64,000 nt of DNA from Pseudomonas putida (GTDB lineage: Bacteria > Pseudomonadota > Gammaproteobacteria > Pseudomonadales > Pseudomonadaceae). Shown here one piece after another: positions 46,341-57,761 of this stretch. The position numbers and the translations under genes were made by a program. Location of the stretch: the NCBI RefSeq assembly GCF_030159595.1, contig NZ_BSKJ01000001.1:496001-560000 (forward strand). Direction: 5' to 3'. Every line of letters starts with the position of its first letter. Position 1 is the stretch's first letter. The notes beneath the pieces were generated by a model. That model did no database searches, was not told the DNA's origin, and was given only the letters and a program-made list of their open reading frames with translations.

Positions 46341-48968
46341 ATGACCGATATCGATGTGCGTTTGCGTGAAGATGTCCATGTGTTGGGTGAGCTGCTGGGT
46401 GAAACCATTCGCCAGCAGCAGGGTGATGCGTTCCTGCAGAAAATCGAGGACATCCGCCACAGTGCCAAGGCCGACCGGCGAGGCCCCGGCGAACAACTGA
46501 GCTCGACCCTGGCGGACCTGGCCGAAGAAGACCTGCTTCCCGTGGCCAGGGCTTTCAATCAGTTCCTCAATCTGGCCAACATGGCAGAACAGTACCAGTT
46601 GATCCGCCGCCGCGACGCCGACCAGCCCGACCCCTTCGAGGCCCGTGTGCTGCCCGAGCTGCTGGCGCGCCTGAAGCAGGCCGGGCACAGCGATGATGCC
46701 CTGGCCCGACAGTTGGCCAAGCTCGACATCCAGCTGGTGCTCACCGCGCACCCCACCGAGGTGGCCCGCCGCACCCTCATCCAGAAGTACGACGCCATCG
46801 CCGGCCAGCTGGCCGCCCAGGACCATCGCGACCTGACCCCGGACGAACGCCAGCAGGTGCGAGAGCGACTGCGCCGGCTGATTGCCGAGGCCTGGCACAC
46901 CGAAGAAATCCGCCGCACCCGGCCGACCCCGGTAGATGAAGCCAAATGGGGCTTTGCGGTCATCGAACATTCGTTGTGGCACGCCATCCCCAGCCACCTG
47001 CGCAAGGTCGACAAGGCCCTGCTGGAGGCCACCGGCCTGCGCCTGCCGCTGGAGGCCGCACCTGTTCGCTTTGCCTCGTGGATGGGCGGTGACCGGGACG
47101 GCAACCCCAACGTGACCGCTGCGGTCACCCGCGAGGTACTGTTGCTGGCGCGCTGGATGGCCGCCGACCTGTTCCTGCGCGACATCGATGCGCTGGCCGC
47201 CGAATTGTCCATGCAGCAGGCCAACGATGCCCTGCGCGCCCGGGTCGGCGACAGTGCCGAACCCTACCGTGCCGTGCTCAAGCAACTGCGCGACCGCCTG
47301 CGCGCGACGCGTGCCTGGGCGCATTCGGCATTGACCAGCAGTCAGCCGGCCAGCGCCGAGGTGCTGGTGGATAACCGTGACCTGATCGCGCCGCTGGAGC
47401 TGTGCTACCAGTCGCTGCACGAATGCGGCATGGGCGTGATTGCCGAAGGCCCGTTGCTCGACTGCCTGCGCCGCGCGGTCACCTTCGGCTTGTTCCTTGG
47501 CCGCCTGGACGTGCGCCAGGACGCTGCCCGCCACCGTGACGCGTTGACCGAGATTACCGACTACCTGGGCCTGGGGCGTTATGCCGACTGGGATGAGGAT
47601 CGCCGTATCGCGTTTCTCCAGGCCGAACTGAAAAACCGCCGGCCGCTATTGCCCGCGCATTTCAAACCGCAGGCGGATACTGCAGAAGTACTGGCCACCT
47701 GCCGGGAGGTGGCTGCCGCGCCAGCTGCCTCGCTGGGCTCTTACGTCATCTCCATGGCGGGTGCCGCCTCGGATGTGCTGGCGGTGCAATTGCTGCTCAA
47801 GGAAGCTGGCCTGACCCGACCCATGCGTGTGGTGCCGCTGTTCGAGACCCTGGCCGACCTGGACAATGCTGGCCCGGTGATGCAACGACTGCTCGGCCTG
47901 CCGGGCTACCGCGCCGGGCTGCGCGGCCCGCAGGAAGTGATGATTGGCTACTCCGACTCGGCCAAGGATGCCGGTACCACGGCGGCGGCCTGGGCGCAGT
48001 ACCGGGCCCAGGAAAACCTGGTGCGCATCTGCGCCGAGCACCAGGTTGAACTGCTGTTGTTCCACGGCCGTGGCGGCACCGTTGGGCGCGGCGGTGGCCC
48101 GGCCCACGCGGCGATCCTGTCGCAACCGCCGGGTTCGGTGGCGGGGCGTTTGCGCACCACCGAGCAAGGCGAGATGATCCGTTTCAAGTTCGGTTTGCCG
48201 GGTATCGCCGAGCAAAACCTCAACCTGTACCTGGCCGCCGTGCTCGAAGCTACCCTGTTGCCACCACCGCCCCCGCAACCCGCGTGGCGCGAGGTGATGG
48301 ATCAGCTGGCTGCCGATGGCGTCAAGGCCTATCGCAGTGTGGTGCGGGACAACCCCGACTTTGTCGAATACTTCCGCCAGTCGACGCCAGAGCAAGAGTT
48401 GGGGCGCCTGCCACTGGGCAGCCGCCCGGCCAAGCGCCGCGCCGGGGGCATCGAAAGCCTGCGGGCCATCCCGTGGATTTTCGGCTGGACCCAGACGCGC
48501 CTGATGCTGCCAGCCTGGCTGGGCTGGGAAACGGCGTTGAGCAATGCCCTGGCCCGTGGCCAAGGCGAGCTGCTGGCGCAGATGCGCGAGCACTGGCCGT
48601 TCTTCCGCACGCGCATCGACATGCTGGAAATGGTGCTGGCCAAGGCCGATGCGCAAATTGCCCAGGCCTACGACGAACGTCTAGTGCAACCGCACTTGCT
48701 TCCTTTAGGTGCGCACCTGCGCGACCTATTGTCGCAGTCGTGCCGGGTGGTGCTGGGCCTGACCGGGCAGCCGGTGCTACTGGCGCACAGCCCTGAAACG
48801 CTGGAATTCATCAGCCTGCGCAACACCTACCTGGACCCGCTGCACCGCCTTCAGGCCGAGCTGCTGGCCCGTTCGCGCAGCCGCGAAGCCGCTCTGGACA
48901 GCCCGTTGGAGCAGGCCTTGCTGGTGACTGTGGCGGGTATTGCCGCCGGGCTGCGCAATACCGGTTGA
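46341..48968 (+). CDS. ppc: Phosphoenolpyruvate carboxylase
   Basis: Ppc adds bicarbonate to PEP to make oxaloacetate for the TCA cycle. The protein has 875 residues, full length. The catalytic His137 is in [13 protein letters not shown], the PEP site includes [14 protein letters not shown], the [12 protein letters not shown] motif is present, and the C-terminus ends RNTG, which packs in the active/allosteric region. ATG 46341 with GAGAGGG upstream gives the family N-terminus; the frame is open much further upstream but that part is a shadow of the divergent gene at 45831. Confidence 0.97.
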   Translation: MTDIDVRLREDVHVLGELLGETIRQQQGDAFLQKIEDIRHSAKADRRGPGEQLSSTLADLAEEDLLPVARAFNQFLNLANMAEQYQLIRRRDADQPDPFEARVLPELLARLKQAGHSDDALARQLAKLDIQLVLTAHPTEVARRTLIQKYDAIAGQLAAQDHRDLTPDERQQVRERLRRLIAEAWHTEEIRRTRPTPVDEAKWGFAVIEHSLWHAIPSHLRKVDKALLEATGLRLPLEAAPVRFASWMGGDRDGNPNVTAAVTREVLLLARWMAADLFLRDIDALAAELSMQQANDALRARVGDSAEPYRAVLKQLRDRLRATRAWAHSALTSSQPASAEVLVDNRDLIAPLELCYQSLHECGMGVIAEGPLLDCLRRAVTFGLFLGRLDVRQDAARHRDALTEITDYLGLGRYADWDEDRRIAFLQAELKNRRPLLPAHFKPQADTAEVLATCREVAAAPAASLGSYVISMAGAASDVLAVQLLLKEAGLTRPMRVVPLFETLADLDNAGPVMQRLLGLPGYRAGLRGPQEVMIGYSDSAKDAGTTAAAWAQYRAQENLVRICAEHQVELLLFHGRGGTVGRGGGPAHAAILSQPPGSVAGRLRTTEQGEMIRFKFGLPGIAEQNLNLYLAAVLEATLLPPPPPQPAWREVMDQLAADGVKAYRSVVRDNPDFVEYFRQSTPEQELGRLPLGSRPAKRRAGGIESLRAIPWIFGWTQTRLMLPAWLGWETALSNALARGQGELLAQMREHWPFFRTRIDMLEMVLAKADAQIAQAYDERLVQPHLLPLGAHLRDLLSQSCRVVLGLTGQPVLLAHSPETLEFISLRNTYLDPLHRLQAELLARSRSREAALDSPLEQALLVTVAGIAAGLRNTG

Positions 48969-48994
48969 GGGAGTGCCCAAGCCCGTCAGGTTGA

Positions 48995-49876
<882 letters not shown>

Positions 49877-49899
49877 TCCAGCGCCCGACGCCCATCGAC

Positions 49900-49928
49900 A
49901 ACGGCCCGCTTGCGGGCCGTTGTCGTTT
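49900..49928 (+). terminator. Intrinsic terminator of adk
   Basis: AACGGCCCGC, loop TT, GCGGGCCGTT (10-bp stem) followed by GTCGTTT. It lies 24 bases past adk. Its T-rich end overlaps the tsaB promoter candidate. Confidence 0.6.
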
Positions 49929-49933
49929 ATACT
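49928..49933 (+). promoter_or_regulatory. Candidate -10 box for tsaB
   Basis: TATACT, 34 bases before the tsaB ATG, directly after the adk terminator stem. No -35 fits well. Confidence 0.35.
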
Positions 49934-49967
49934 GCCGCTCTTTTCCCTGCACCTGGATACCCGTTCG

Positions 49968-50642
49968 ATGACCACCCTGCTGGCCCTGGATACCGCCACC
50001 GAAGCCTGTTCCGTCGCGCTGCTGCATGACGGCAAGGTAACCAGCCATTACGAGGTGATCCCACGTCAGCACGCGCAGAAGCTGCTGCCGATGATCAAAC
50101 AGCTGCTGGCCGAGTCGGGCGTTGCGTTGAATGCGCTGGATGCAATCGCCTTCGGCCGTGGTCCAGGTGCCTTCACCGGCGTGCGCATCGCCATCGGTGT
50201 GGTCCAGGGCCTGGCCTTCGCGCTGGAGCGCCCGGTCTTGCCAGTATCCAACCTGGCCGCGCTAGCCCAGGGCGCGCTGCGCGAGCAGGGCGTGCAGCAG
50301 GTGGCAGCCGCCATCGATGCGCGCATGGATGAAGTGTACTGGGGTTGCTATCAGGCTACGGCGGGCGAAATGCGCCTGGTCGGCCGCGAGGCGGTCTTGC
50401 CGCCCGAGCAGGTGGCGCTGCCAGCGGGTAGCAGTGGCGAGTGGTTTGGTGCCGGCACCGGTTGGGGCTATGCCGAGCGCCTGGCTGTGCAAGCATCTGC
50501 CAGTAATGCCAGTGCCTTGCCTAATGCGCTGGACATCCTCAGCCTGGCCCGTTTCGCCTGGGCCCGGGGCGAGGCGATTGTCGCCGAGCAGGCGCAACCG
50601 GTGTACCTGCGCGACAATGTAGCTACGCCCAAGAAGAGCTGA
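49968..50642 (+). CDS. tsaB: tRNA N6-threonylcarbamoyladenosine biosynthesis protein TsaB
   Basis: TsaB is the non-catalytic ASKHA-fold partner that supports TsaD in making t6A37 of ANN-decoding tRNAs. The 224-residue protein starts MTTLLALDTATEACSVAL, the nucleotide-fold phosphate-1 strand, and contains the LNALDAIAFGRGPGAFTGVR family signature. ATG 49968 is chosen by homology. It stands alone, as tsaB often does. Confidence 0.95.
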   Translation: MTTLLALDTATEACSVALLHDGKVTSHYEVIPRQHAQKLLPMIKQLLAESGVALNALDAIAFGRGPGAFTGVRIAIGVVQGLAFALERPVLPVSNLAALAQGALREQGVQQVAAAIDARMDEVYWGCYQATAGEMRLVGREAVLPPEQVALPAGSSGEWFGAGTGWGYAERLAVQASASNASALPNALDILSLARFAWARGEAIVAEQAQPVYLRDNVATPKKS

Positions 50643-50773
50643 ATGCTGTTCGTCGGTTATCTCCGGTAACACTTAAACCTTCTGTGCGATCTGTGGTCCA
50701 GTTATCACTTAAGCATTAGCGACAGAACCCTGATGCTGCTAAATTGCCATCATTGGTCCTGAGTATTCATGCC

Positions 50774-51064
50774 ATGCGTATCGACGGTTTCTCATCGCAG
50801 TCCTACCCGATCAAGCGCACGCCGCGCAAGGCAGCGGTGCGTGACGAGGCCATCGATGATGCCGAGGTGATCGAAGAGAACGCCACGGCGCCTCAGGAAG
50901 CCACCGCCCGCCGTCGCAGCGGTGGCCTGCCCGCCCGCCAGCAGGACATGATATTCCCGCGCGCCCGTGACCGCCGCACAGCCACCGCACTGGCCAGCTA
51001 CCTCAATACTGCCGGTTTCACCGATTGGGACATGGAAGTGCTGGGGCTCGACCTGTACATTTAG
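50774..51064 (+). CDS. Small basic hypothetical protein
   Basis: A 96-residue protein: MRIDGFSSQSYPIKRTPRKA AVRDEAIDDAEVIEE, then an Arg-rich patch (ATARRRSGGLPARQQ) and a C-terminal helix-like part, ATALASYLNTAGFTDWDMEV. The Arg/Lys patches suggest nucleic acid or membrane contact, but this is inference. I do not recognise a family. It is 3 bp upstream of the DUF72 gene and probably cotranscribed. Confidence 0.65.
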   Translation: MRIDGFSSQSYPIKRTPRKAAVRDEAIDDAEVIEENATAPQEATARRRSGGLPARQQDMIFPRARDRRTATALASYLNTAGFTDWDMEVLGLDLYI

Positions 51065-51067
51065 TGG

Positions 51068-51937
<870 letters not shown>

Positions 51938-51965
51938 CCTTTCCCTGACTGCCGGAGGTTGATTC

Positions 51966-52796
51966 ATGGATGTGCAAACCCTGCGAGCCGAAGCCTTCAA
52001 GGCGCTGCATGAACGTCATGGCGCGTTCGTCATCCCCAACCCGTGGGATGCCGGCTCCGCCAAGTTGTTGGCCAGCCTGGGTTTCGAGGCACTGGCCACG
52101 ACCAGTGCCGGCCTGGCCTTCAGCCTGGGCCGCCCGGATGCCGAAGGTGCCTTGAGCCTGGAGGATACCCTGGACAATGCCGGGGAGATTGTCGATGCCA
52201 CCCCTTTGCCGGTGGCTGCCGACCTGGAAAACGGCTTTGGCGACCTGCCCGAGGATTGCGCCAATACCATTCTGCGCGCCGCTGAGGCGGGCCTGGTGGG
52301 CGGCTCCATCGAGGATGCCAGTGGACGCAACGAATCGCCCATCTATGACTTCGGGCTGGCGGTGGAGCGCGTTCGCGCCGCCGTGCAGGCTGCGCGTAGC
52401 CTGCCTTTCCCGTTCACCCTGTGCGCCCGGGCAGAAAACCTGCTGCACGGGCGCATGGACCTGGACGACACCATCAAACGCCTGCAGGCCTACGCCGAAG
52501 CCGGTGCCGATGTGCTTTACGCCCCGGGCCTGCGTACCGTCGAGGAAATTCGTGCTGTGGTGCAGGCCGTGGCGCCGCGCCCGGTGAACGTGTTGATGGG
52601 CATGGCGGGTGTGCCGCTGAGCGTGAACCAGTTGCAGGACCTGGGTGTGCGCCGTATCAGCGTTGGCTCATCGCTGGCTCGCGCAGCCTTGGGGGCGTTC
52701 CACCAGGCGGCGCTGGAAATCCGCGATGAGGGTACATTCGGCTATGGGGAGCAGGCACTGCCGTTCGCGCAGTTGAACGACCTGTTCCGCCGCTGA
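51966..52796 (+). CDS. Isocitrate lyase/PEP mutase superfamily enzyme
   Basis: A 276-residue TIM-barrel enzyme of the ICL/PEPM superfamily. It shows FVIPNPWDAGSAKLLASLGF, ADLENGFGDLPEDCANTILR (metal-binding Asp/Glu) and GGSIEDASGRNESPIYDFG, then the LCARAENLLHG loop. The catalytic Cys of true isocitrate and methylisocitrate lyases (KKCGH) is absent, so oxaloacetate decarboxylase or another C-C bond lyase/hydrolase is more likely. The exact reaction cannot be assigned. An AGG-type site precedes ATG 51966. Confidence 0.85.
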   Translation: MDVQTLRAEAFKALHERHGAFVIPNPWDAGSAKLLASLGFEALATTSAGLAFSLGRPDAEGALSLEDTLDNAGEIVDATPLPVAADLENGFGDLPEDCANTILRAAEAGLVGGSIEDASGRNESPIYDFGLAVERVRAAVQAARSLPFPFTLCARAENLLHGRMDLDDTIKRLQAYAEAGADVLYAPGLRTVEEIRAVVQAVAPRPVNVLMGMAGVPLSVNQLQDLGVRRISVGSSLARAALGAFHQAALEIRDEGTFGYGEQALPFAQLNDLFRR

Positions 52797-52798
52797 CT

Positions 52799-53419
52799 TC
52801 AGGCGTGAACGCGCACGTTGTTCAGCACCACCGGGCGCGCCCAATGGATGTCGAACTCCAGGTCATTCTGCTGTTTGGCCAGGGTTGTGTCATCGAACGG
52901 TTCGGGCGCCGGGTCCAGCAGGTCGGTTTCGAATTCGGCGATGGGCAGGAACAATGAACGCGGAGTAGGGCCTGGGCCGGGCTCGGCAATTGGCTGGCCC
53001 TGGCTCATCACCACCGGGCGCGTCCAGTTGTTGCTGATATCCAGCTGACGCTGTTGCTCGATCAGTTCCAGGGCACTGAACGGCTCGGGAGCAGGGGGCA
53101 GCAGCTTGGCTTCAAGCTCTGCCTTGGGGAGGAACAGCGGCTCTGGCGGTGCCACCTCGGTGTCCTGCACCGGGCAGGCGCGCTGGGCGTCGATCAGGGC
53201 CAGTGCACGGGCGCCGCCGATAGGCTCGCCGCTGTCGTGGTCGTACTGCACGAACGACTGGCTGACGCTGTCTACGCGCTCTTCCTGCTGCTCGGCCATG
53301 GCCCGGGCAAAAAAATCCTGCCACAGGTGGCTGACGCCCCCAAGTGCCTGGGTATTGTGCTGACTGTAGTTGCCGACAGGCGACAAATAGGTCAAGCCGA
53401 TGGGAAGAGTATCTGACAT
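52799..53419 (-). CDS. Hypothetical protein with two 61-residue-spaced repeats
   Basis: A 206-residue acidic protein I cannot assign. Residues 95-141 and 156-202 are a direct internal repeat with a 61-residue period and no gaps. Shared positions include LFLP, A-E, E, LL, PAPEPF, L-x2-QQ-x2-L and W-x-RPVV, about half of 47 aligned residues. The first 90 residues lack the repeat. No transmembrane or signal segment is seen. It converges on the preceding lyase-family gene with only 2 bp between stops. It is divergent from rsmJ. Confidence 0.7.
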   Translation of the reverse strand: MSDTLPIGLTYLSPVGNYSQHNTQALGGVSHLWQDFFARAMAEQQEERVDSVSQSFVQYDHDSGEPIGGARALALIDAQRACPVQDTEVAPPEPLFLPKAELEAKLLPPAPEPFSALELIEQQRQLDISNNWTRPVVMSQGQPIAEPGPGPTPRSLFLPIAEFETDLLDPAPEPFDDTTLAKQQNDLEFDIHWARPVVLNNVRVHA

Positions 53420-53514
53420 GGCAGTCGCGCGCGTTGTGCTCTGGCAGAATAGCGGGATATTGCCTGTATCGGCCGTGAGTGCCGATTCATTAAGGGCTTG
53501 GTCTGATTTTTTAG

Positions 53515-54300
<786 letters not shown>

Positions 54301-54379
54301 TTTTCCCCCAACTGGCCGGCTAGCGCGGTCATTGTGGGAGCAACTGCCTTGCTTAAACGTTGAAAGTTTGCGCGATTAC

Positions 54380-54467
54380 TGTGGGAGCGGGCTTGTCCCG
54401 CAAACACCGGCGAAGCCGGTGCCATGCAGCGCGTGGCTCCATTCGCGGGACAAGCCCGCTCCCACAA
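54380..54467. repeat. Inverted REP pair with nested hairpin
   Basis: TGTGGGAGCGGGCTTGTCCC is inverted as GGGACAAGCCCGCTCCCACA, with ACCGGCGAAGCCGGT hairpin in between. A further degenerate half-copy lies at 54334. The variant core GCTTGTCCCGC differs from copies elsewhere. It lies between rsmJ and the convergent TetR gene. Confidence 0.88.
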
Positions 54468-54494
54468 TGACCACTGTTCTCTGCCTGGCAGCGC

Positions 54495-55136
54495 TCAGGG
54501 TTTGAATGCCCGCAAGAACACCCCCACCACCTCCCGCACATGCGCCTCGGCCTCTTCGCCCTCCAGCGGCCCCGCGCACCCCAGCAGCAGCCGATAATCC
54601 GGCGCGCCTTTCACCAGGCAGAAAAAGTGCTCCGCCGCCCACAGCGGGTTGTCGATATGCAGCAGCCCGCGCTCATGCGCCCCGCGCAGCAGCGCTTCCA
54701 TCCCCGCCAGCACGCGCTTGGGCCCGGCCTCGTAGAAATACTCGCCAAAACTCGGGTCCAGGCTGCCCTGGGCCATGATCAGGCGGCTGAGCTTGACCGC
54801 TTCGTCACTGCTGATCAGTGCCTGGAAACCACGGGCAATGGTCAGCAGCACCTCCTCCACCGGTACCCCCTCGGGGTACTCGAACAGCAAGTCGGGCAGT
54901 TGGATCTGGCAGGTGGCCATGACCGCCGAGCAGAACAAGGTCTGCTTGTCGGTGAAGTGGCTGTACACGGTGAGTTTTGAAACACCTGCCGCCGCAGCGA
55001 CCGCATCCATGCTGGTGTTGGCGTAGCCAAGGCTGAGGAACAGCGCCTTGGCCGCTTCAAGAATTGCCTCGCGCTTGGCCAGGTCCTTTGGCCGGCCTGG
55101 GCCGATGGGTGCGTCGTTGGACATTGTGGTCTGCAT
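54495..55136 (-). CDS. TetR family transcriptional regulator
   Basis: A 213-residue regulator with a classic N-terminal HTH: REAILEAAKALFLSLGYANT SMDAVAAAAGVSKLTVYSHFTDKQTLF (about 22-68). The C-terminal half resembles the TetR_C_33-type domain found in regulators of efflux systems. It is divergent from the monooxygenase-transporter operon across 239 bp, where a palindrome at 55228 could be its operator. ATG 55124 is an alternative start. Whether it controls the operon or a distant efflux pump is open. Confidence 0.9.
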   Translation of the reverse strand: MQTTMSNDAPIGPGRPKDLAKREAILEAAKALFLSLGYANTSMDAVAAAAGVSKLTVYSHFTDKQTLFCSAVMATCQIQLPDLLFEYPEGVPVEEVLLTIARGFQALISSDEAVKLSRLIMAQGSLDPSFGEYFYEAGPKRVLAGMEALLRGAHERGLLHIDNPLWAAEHFFCLVKGAPDYRLLLGCAGPLEGEEAEAHVREVVGVFLRAFKP

Positions 55137-55227
55137 CTGGTTGAAGAGTCGTTCATCTTAACGGGTCAGGCGCCATCCGGCTAAAACCAACCCGCAAAAC
55201 CTGCTGTTCGCCAGTAGACAGTTGATC

Positions 55228-55239
55228 GACACTGGTGTC
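55228..55239. promoter_or_regulatory. Candidate operator palindrome
   Basis: GACACTGGTGTC: two 5-base inverted arms (GACAC/GTGTC) around TG, flanked by further partial symmetry (CAGTAGACAGTTGATC upstream). It is placed between the divergent TetR and monooxygenase genes. Confidence 0.35.
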
Positions 55240-55303
55240 GTCACGCAGGCATTGCTAGTGTTGCTTTGTTTTGTAAGTTAATGATTTATAACGATTAATT
55301 TGT

Positions 55304-55318
55304 TGGCATGAATCGTGT
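55304..55318 (+). promoter_or_regulatory. Weak sigma-54-like element upstream of the monooxygenase operon
   Basis: TGGCATGAATCGTGT resembles the -24/-12 pattern TGGCACG-N4-TTGC but the -12 GC is GT, so the match is imperfect. It sits 58 bases before ATG 55376 in an AT-rich stretch. An alternative sigma-70 reading (TTGTTT, 55266; TTATAA, 55286) is also weak. Confidence 0.25.
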
Positions 55319-55375
55319 TGATAGAGCTGTAAGGGTACCTGAAAAGGGTGCCGAGCCTATCGAACAGGAGTCTCC

Positions 55376-56779
55376 ATGCCACGCGAAATTCGTTTGAACG
55401 CCTTCGAAATGAACTGTGTCGGCCACCAGTCGCCCGGCCTGTGGCGGCACCCCAAGGACCGTGCCTGGCAGTACAAGGACCTGGACTATTGGACAGACCT
55501 GGCCAAGCTGCTGGAGCGCGGCAAGTTCGACGGCATCTTCATTGCCGACGTGATCGGCATTTACGATGTGCTGGGCGGCAATGGCGACGCGGCCATCCGC
55601 CAGGCGGCCCAGGTGCCGGTGAACGACCCGCTGGCACTGATCACACCCATGGCGCTCGTCACCGAACACCTCGGTTTCGGCCTGACGGCCTCGCTCACCT
55701 TCGAGCACCCGTACCCGTTTGCCCGTCGGCTATCAACCCTCGACCACCTGACCAAGGGCCGCATCGGCTGGAACATCGTCACCTCTTACCTCGACAGCGG
55801 TGCGCGCAACCTTGGGCAAAAGGCGCTGAGCGACCATGACGCCCGCTACGACTACGCCGACGAGTACCTGGAGGTGCTGTACAAGCTGTTCGAAGGCAGT
55901 TGGGAAGACGGTGCGGTGGTGCGCGACCGCGAAACCGGCCTGTTCACCGACCCGCGCAAAGTCCACGAGATCCGCCACCACGGCAAACACTTCCAGGTCC
56001 CGGGCATCCACCTGTGCGAGCCGTCGCCGCAACGTACACCGGTGCTTTACCAGGCCGGTGCGTCCAGCCGCGGCAAAAATTTCGCTGCCGGCCACGCCGA
56101 ATGCGTGTTCGTCGCCGCGCCGTCCAAGGTCATTTTGAAAAAGACCGTGGCCGACATTCGCCGCCGTGCCGCCGAGGCCGGGCGCGACCCGCGCAAGGTG
56201 CTGATCTTCAACATGCAGACAGTGATCGTCGACGAAACCGACGCCAAGGCCCAGGCCAAATGGCAGGAGCTGAAAAGCTACGCCAGCTACGAAGGCGCCC
56301 TGGCGCTGATTTCCGGCTGGACCGGCATCGACTTCAGCAAGTACCAGCCTGACCAGGTGCTGGAGCATATCCACACCAATGCCATCCAGTCGGCGGTGGA
56401 AGCGTTTTCCACCGCCGACCCGAACAAGCGCTGGACCGTGCAGGAGCTGGCCGACTGGGTCGGCATCGGCGGCTTTGGCCCGCTGATCGTCGGCAGTGCG
56501 CAGACCGTAGCGGACGAGTTGCAGGCCTGGGTTGAAGAAACCGATGTCGACGGCTTCAACCTGACCTATGCCCTGGCCCACGAAACCTTCCGCGATGTGG
56601 TCGAGTTGCTGGTGCCCGAACTGCAGCAACGGGGGGCCTACAAGACCGAATACCGCCCCGGCACCCTGCGCGAGAAGCTGTTCGGTGACGGCCCACGGCT
56701 GCCGGCCACGCACCCGGCTGCCGGTTACCGCGACCTGAGCCGCCAACCCACCCCGGCCAGCATTACCGAGCCGGCCTGA
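55376..56779 (+). CDS. LLM-class flavin monooxygenase, NtaA/DmoA family
   Basis: A 467-residue FMNH2-dependent monooxygenase of the NtaA/SnaA/DszA group (bacterial luciferase fold). It begins LNAFEMNCVGHQSPGLWRHP, closely matching from memory the N-terminus of dimethyl sulfide monooxygenase DmoA. It also has FIADVIGIYDVLGG, LTKGRIGWNIVTSYLDSGAR, CEPSPQRTPVLYQAGASSRG and DGFNLTYAL. Such enzymes use reduced FMN from a separate reductase, and none is visible here. AGGAG precedes ATG 55376. It is the first gene of the operon, 38 bp before the acyl-CoA-synthetase-like gene. The substrate is uncertain: organosulfur is my inference; aminocarboxylates are an alternative. Confidence 0.88.
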   Translation: MPREIRLNAFEMNCVGHQSPGLWRHPKDRAWQYKDLDYWTDLAKLLERGKFDGIFIADVIGIYDVLGGNGDAAIRQAAQVPVNDPLALITPMALVTEHLGFGLTASLTFEHPYPFARRLSTLDHLTKGRIGWNIVTSYLDSGARNLGQKALSDHDARYDYADEYLEVLYKLFEGSWEDGAVVRDRETGLFTDPRKVHEIRHHGKHFQVPGIHLCEPSPQRTPVLYQAGASSRGKNFAAGHAECVFVAAPSKVILKKTVADIRRRAAEAGRDPRKVLIFNMQTVIVDETDAKAQAKWQELKSYASYEGALALISGWTGIDFSKYQPDQVLEHIHTNAIQSAVEAFSTADPNKRWTVQELADWVGIGGFGPLIVGSAQTVADELQAWVEETDVDGFNLTYALAHETFRDVVELLVPELQQRGAYKTEYRPGTLREKLFGDGPRLPATHPAAGYRDLSRQPTPASITEPA

Positions 56780-56798
56780 GCCGACAGGGAGCCACGCG

Positions 56799-57761
56799 AT
56801 GAATGTGCATGAATTTACCCCGCCGCAGGCTGATGCCGTGGCCGACAGCCACTTGCAGGCCCTGCAGCGCTGGGCCCGGGAGCGCCCAACCCGAGTCGCC
56901 CTGCGCCATCGGCGCTTGGGCGTGTGGAAGGCCTGGCGCTGGATCGACGTACAGCGAGAGGTCGAACGCCTGGCCGATGGCTTGAGCCAGCAGGGCTTCG
57001 TGGCAGGCGCGCGGCTGGCCTTGAGCGGTGCCTACGAGCCCAGCCTGGTGTTGCTTGCGCTGGCCGCGCGGCGCCTGAATGGCCACGCCCTGCTGATCCC
57101 CGCCAACAGCCGTGGCGAAGACTTGCAACGCCAGCTGCGCCTGGCCCACCCGGGGTTCGCCTTTGTCCAGCGCCGCGAGCAAGTGGCGCAGTGGCTGCAA
57201 ACGGGTTTGCATACCCAATGGCCGCTGCGCTTGTTCACGCCGCAAGCCGATGCCGTGCTCACAGGCCAATGGCAAGTTCTGCCGCTGTCGGCGCTGTTTG
57301 TCGGTGCTGCACCTGCAGCGCAGCGTTTGGGTTGGGCACAGGTCACCCGGGACGAGGTGCTCTGGGTTGATGAAGGCAGCGAATGGCGCGAAGGCCTGGC
57401 GCACCTGCTTGACCGCTGGCTGGAGCGGGGCGAAGGCCTGGCGTTTCCGGAAACGGCCGAGTCGGCCAGCCGCGATCGCCGTGAAATCGCCCCGACGGCG
57501 CTGCTGCTGTCCGCCGAACGGGTGCAGACACTGGCCGACGAAATAGAGGCACGGCTGCCGCCTGCCGGCAGTTGGCAACGGCGGCTGTGCGACTGGGTAC
57601 AGCAAGACCCGCAGCGCGGTCTGCGCCGTTGGCTGAAAGCACGGGTGCGGCACTTGCTCGGTTTTCAGCGCCTGCAGCGCATCGACGTGCCAAGCGCCCC
57701 AGTTGCATCGGGAAATGCACAGCCGGCATGGCTGCGTGATTACCTGGAGCGTGCGGCATGA
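56799..57761 (+). CDS. Truncated acyl-CoA-synthetase-like protein lacking the ATP-binding loop
   Basis: A 320-residue protein. Residues 20-135 match the N-terminal part of long-chain AMP-forming acyl-CoA ligases (RERPTRVALRHRRLGVWKAW, LADGLSQQGFVAGARLALSG). Residues 180-295 match a segment found after the ATP loop in ligases (GLAFPETAESASRDRREIAP, ADEIEARLPPAGSWQRRLCD). The Ser/Thr/Gly-rich TSGTTGxPK loop and the whole C-terminal adenylation lid (with its catalytic Lys) are absent, so it should not adenylate. It overlaps the next ABC gene by 4 bases and appears to be kept as part of the operon. Role unknown; it could bind or tether the transported compound. Confidence 0.6.
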   Translation: MNVHEFTPPQADAVADSHLQALQRWARERPTRVALRHRRLGVWKAWRWIDVQREVERLADGLSQQGFVAGARLALSGAYEPSLVLLALAARRLNGHALLIPANSRGEDLQRQLRLAHPGFAFVQRREQVAQWLQTGLHTQWPLRLFTPQADAVLTGQWQVLPLSALFVGAAPAAQRLGWAQVTRDEVLWVDEGSEWREGLAHLLDRWLERGEGLAFPETAESASRDRREIAPTALLLSAERVQTLADEIEARLPPAGSWQRRLCDWVQQDPQRGLRRWLKARVRHLLGFQRLQRIDVPSAPVASGNAQPAWLRDYLERAA

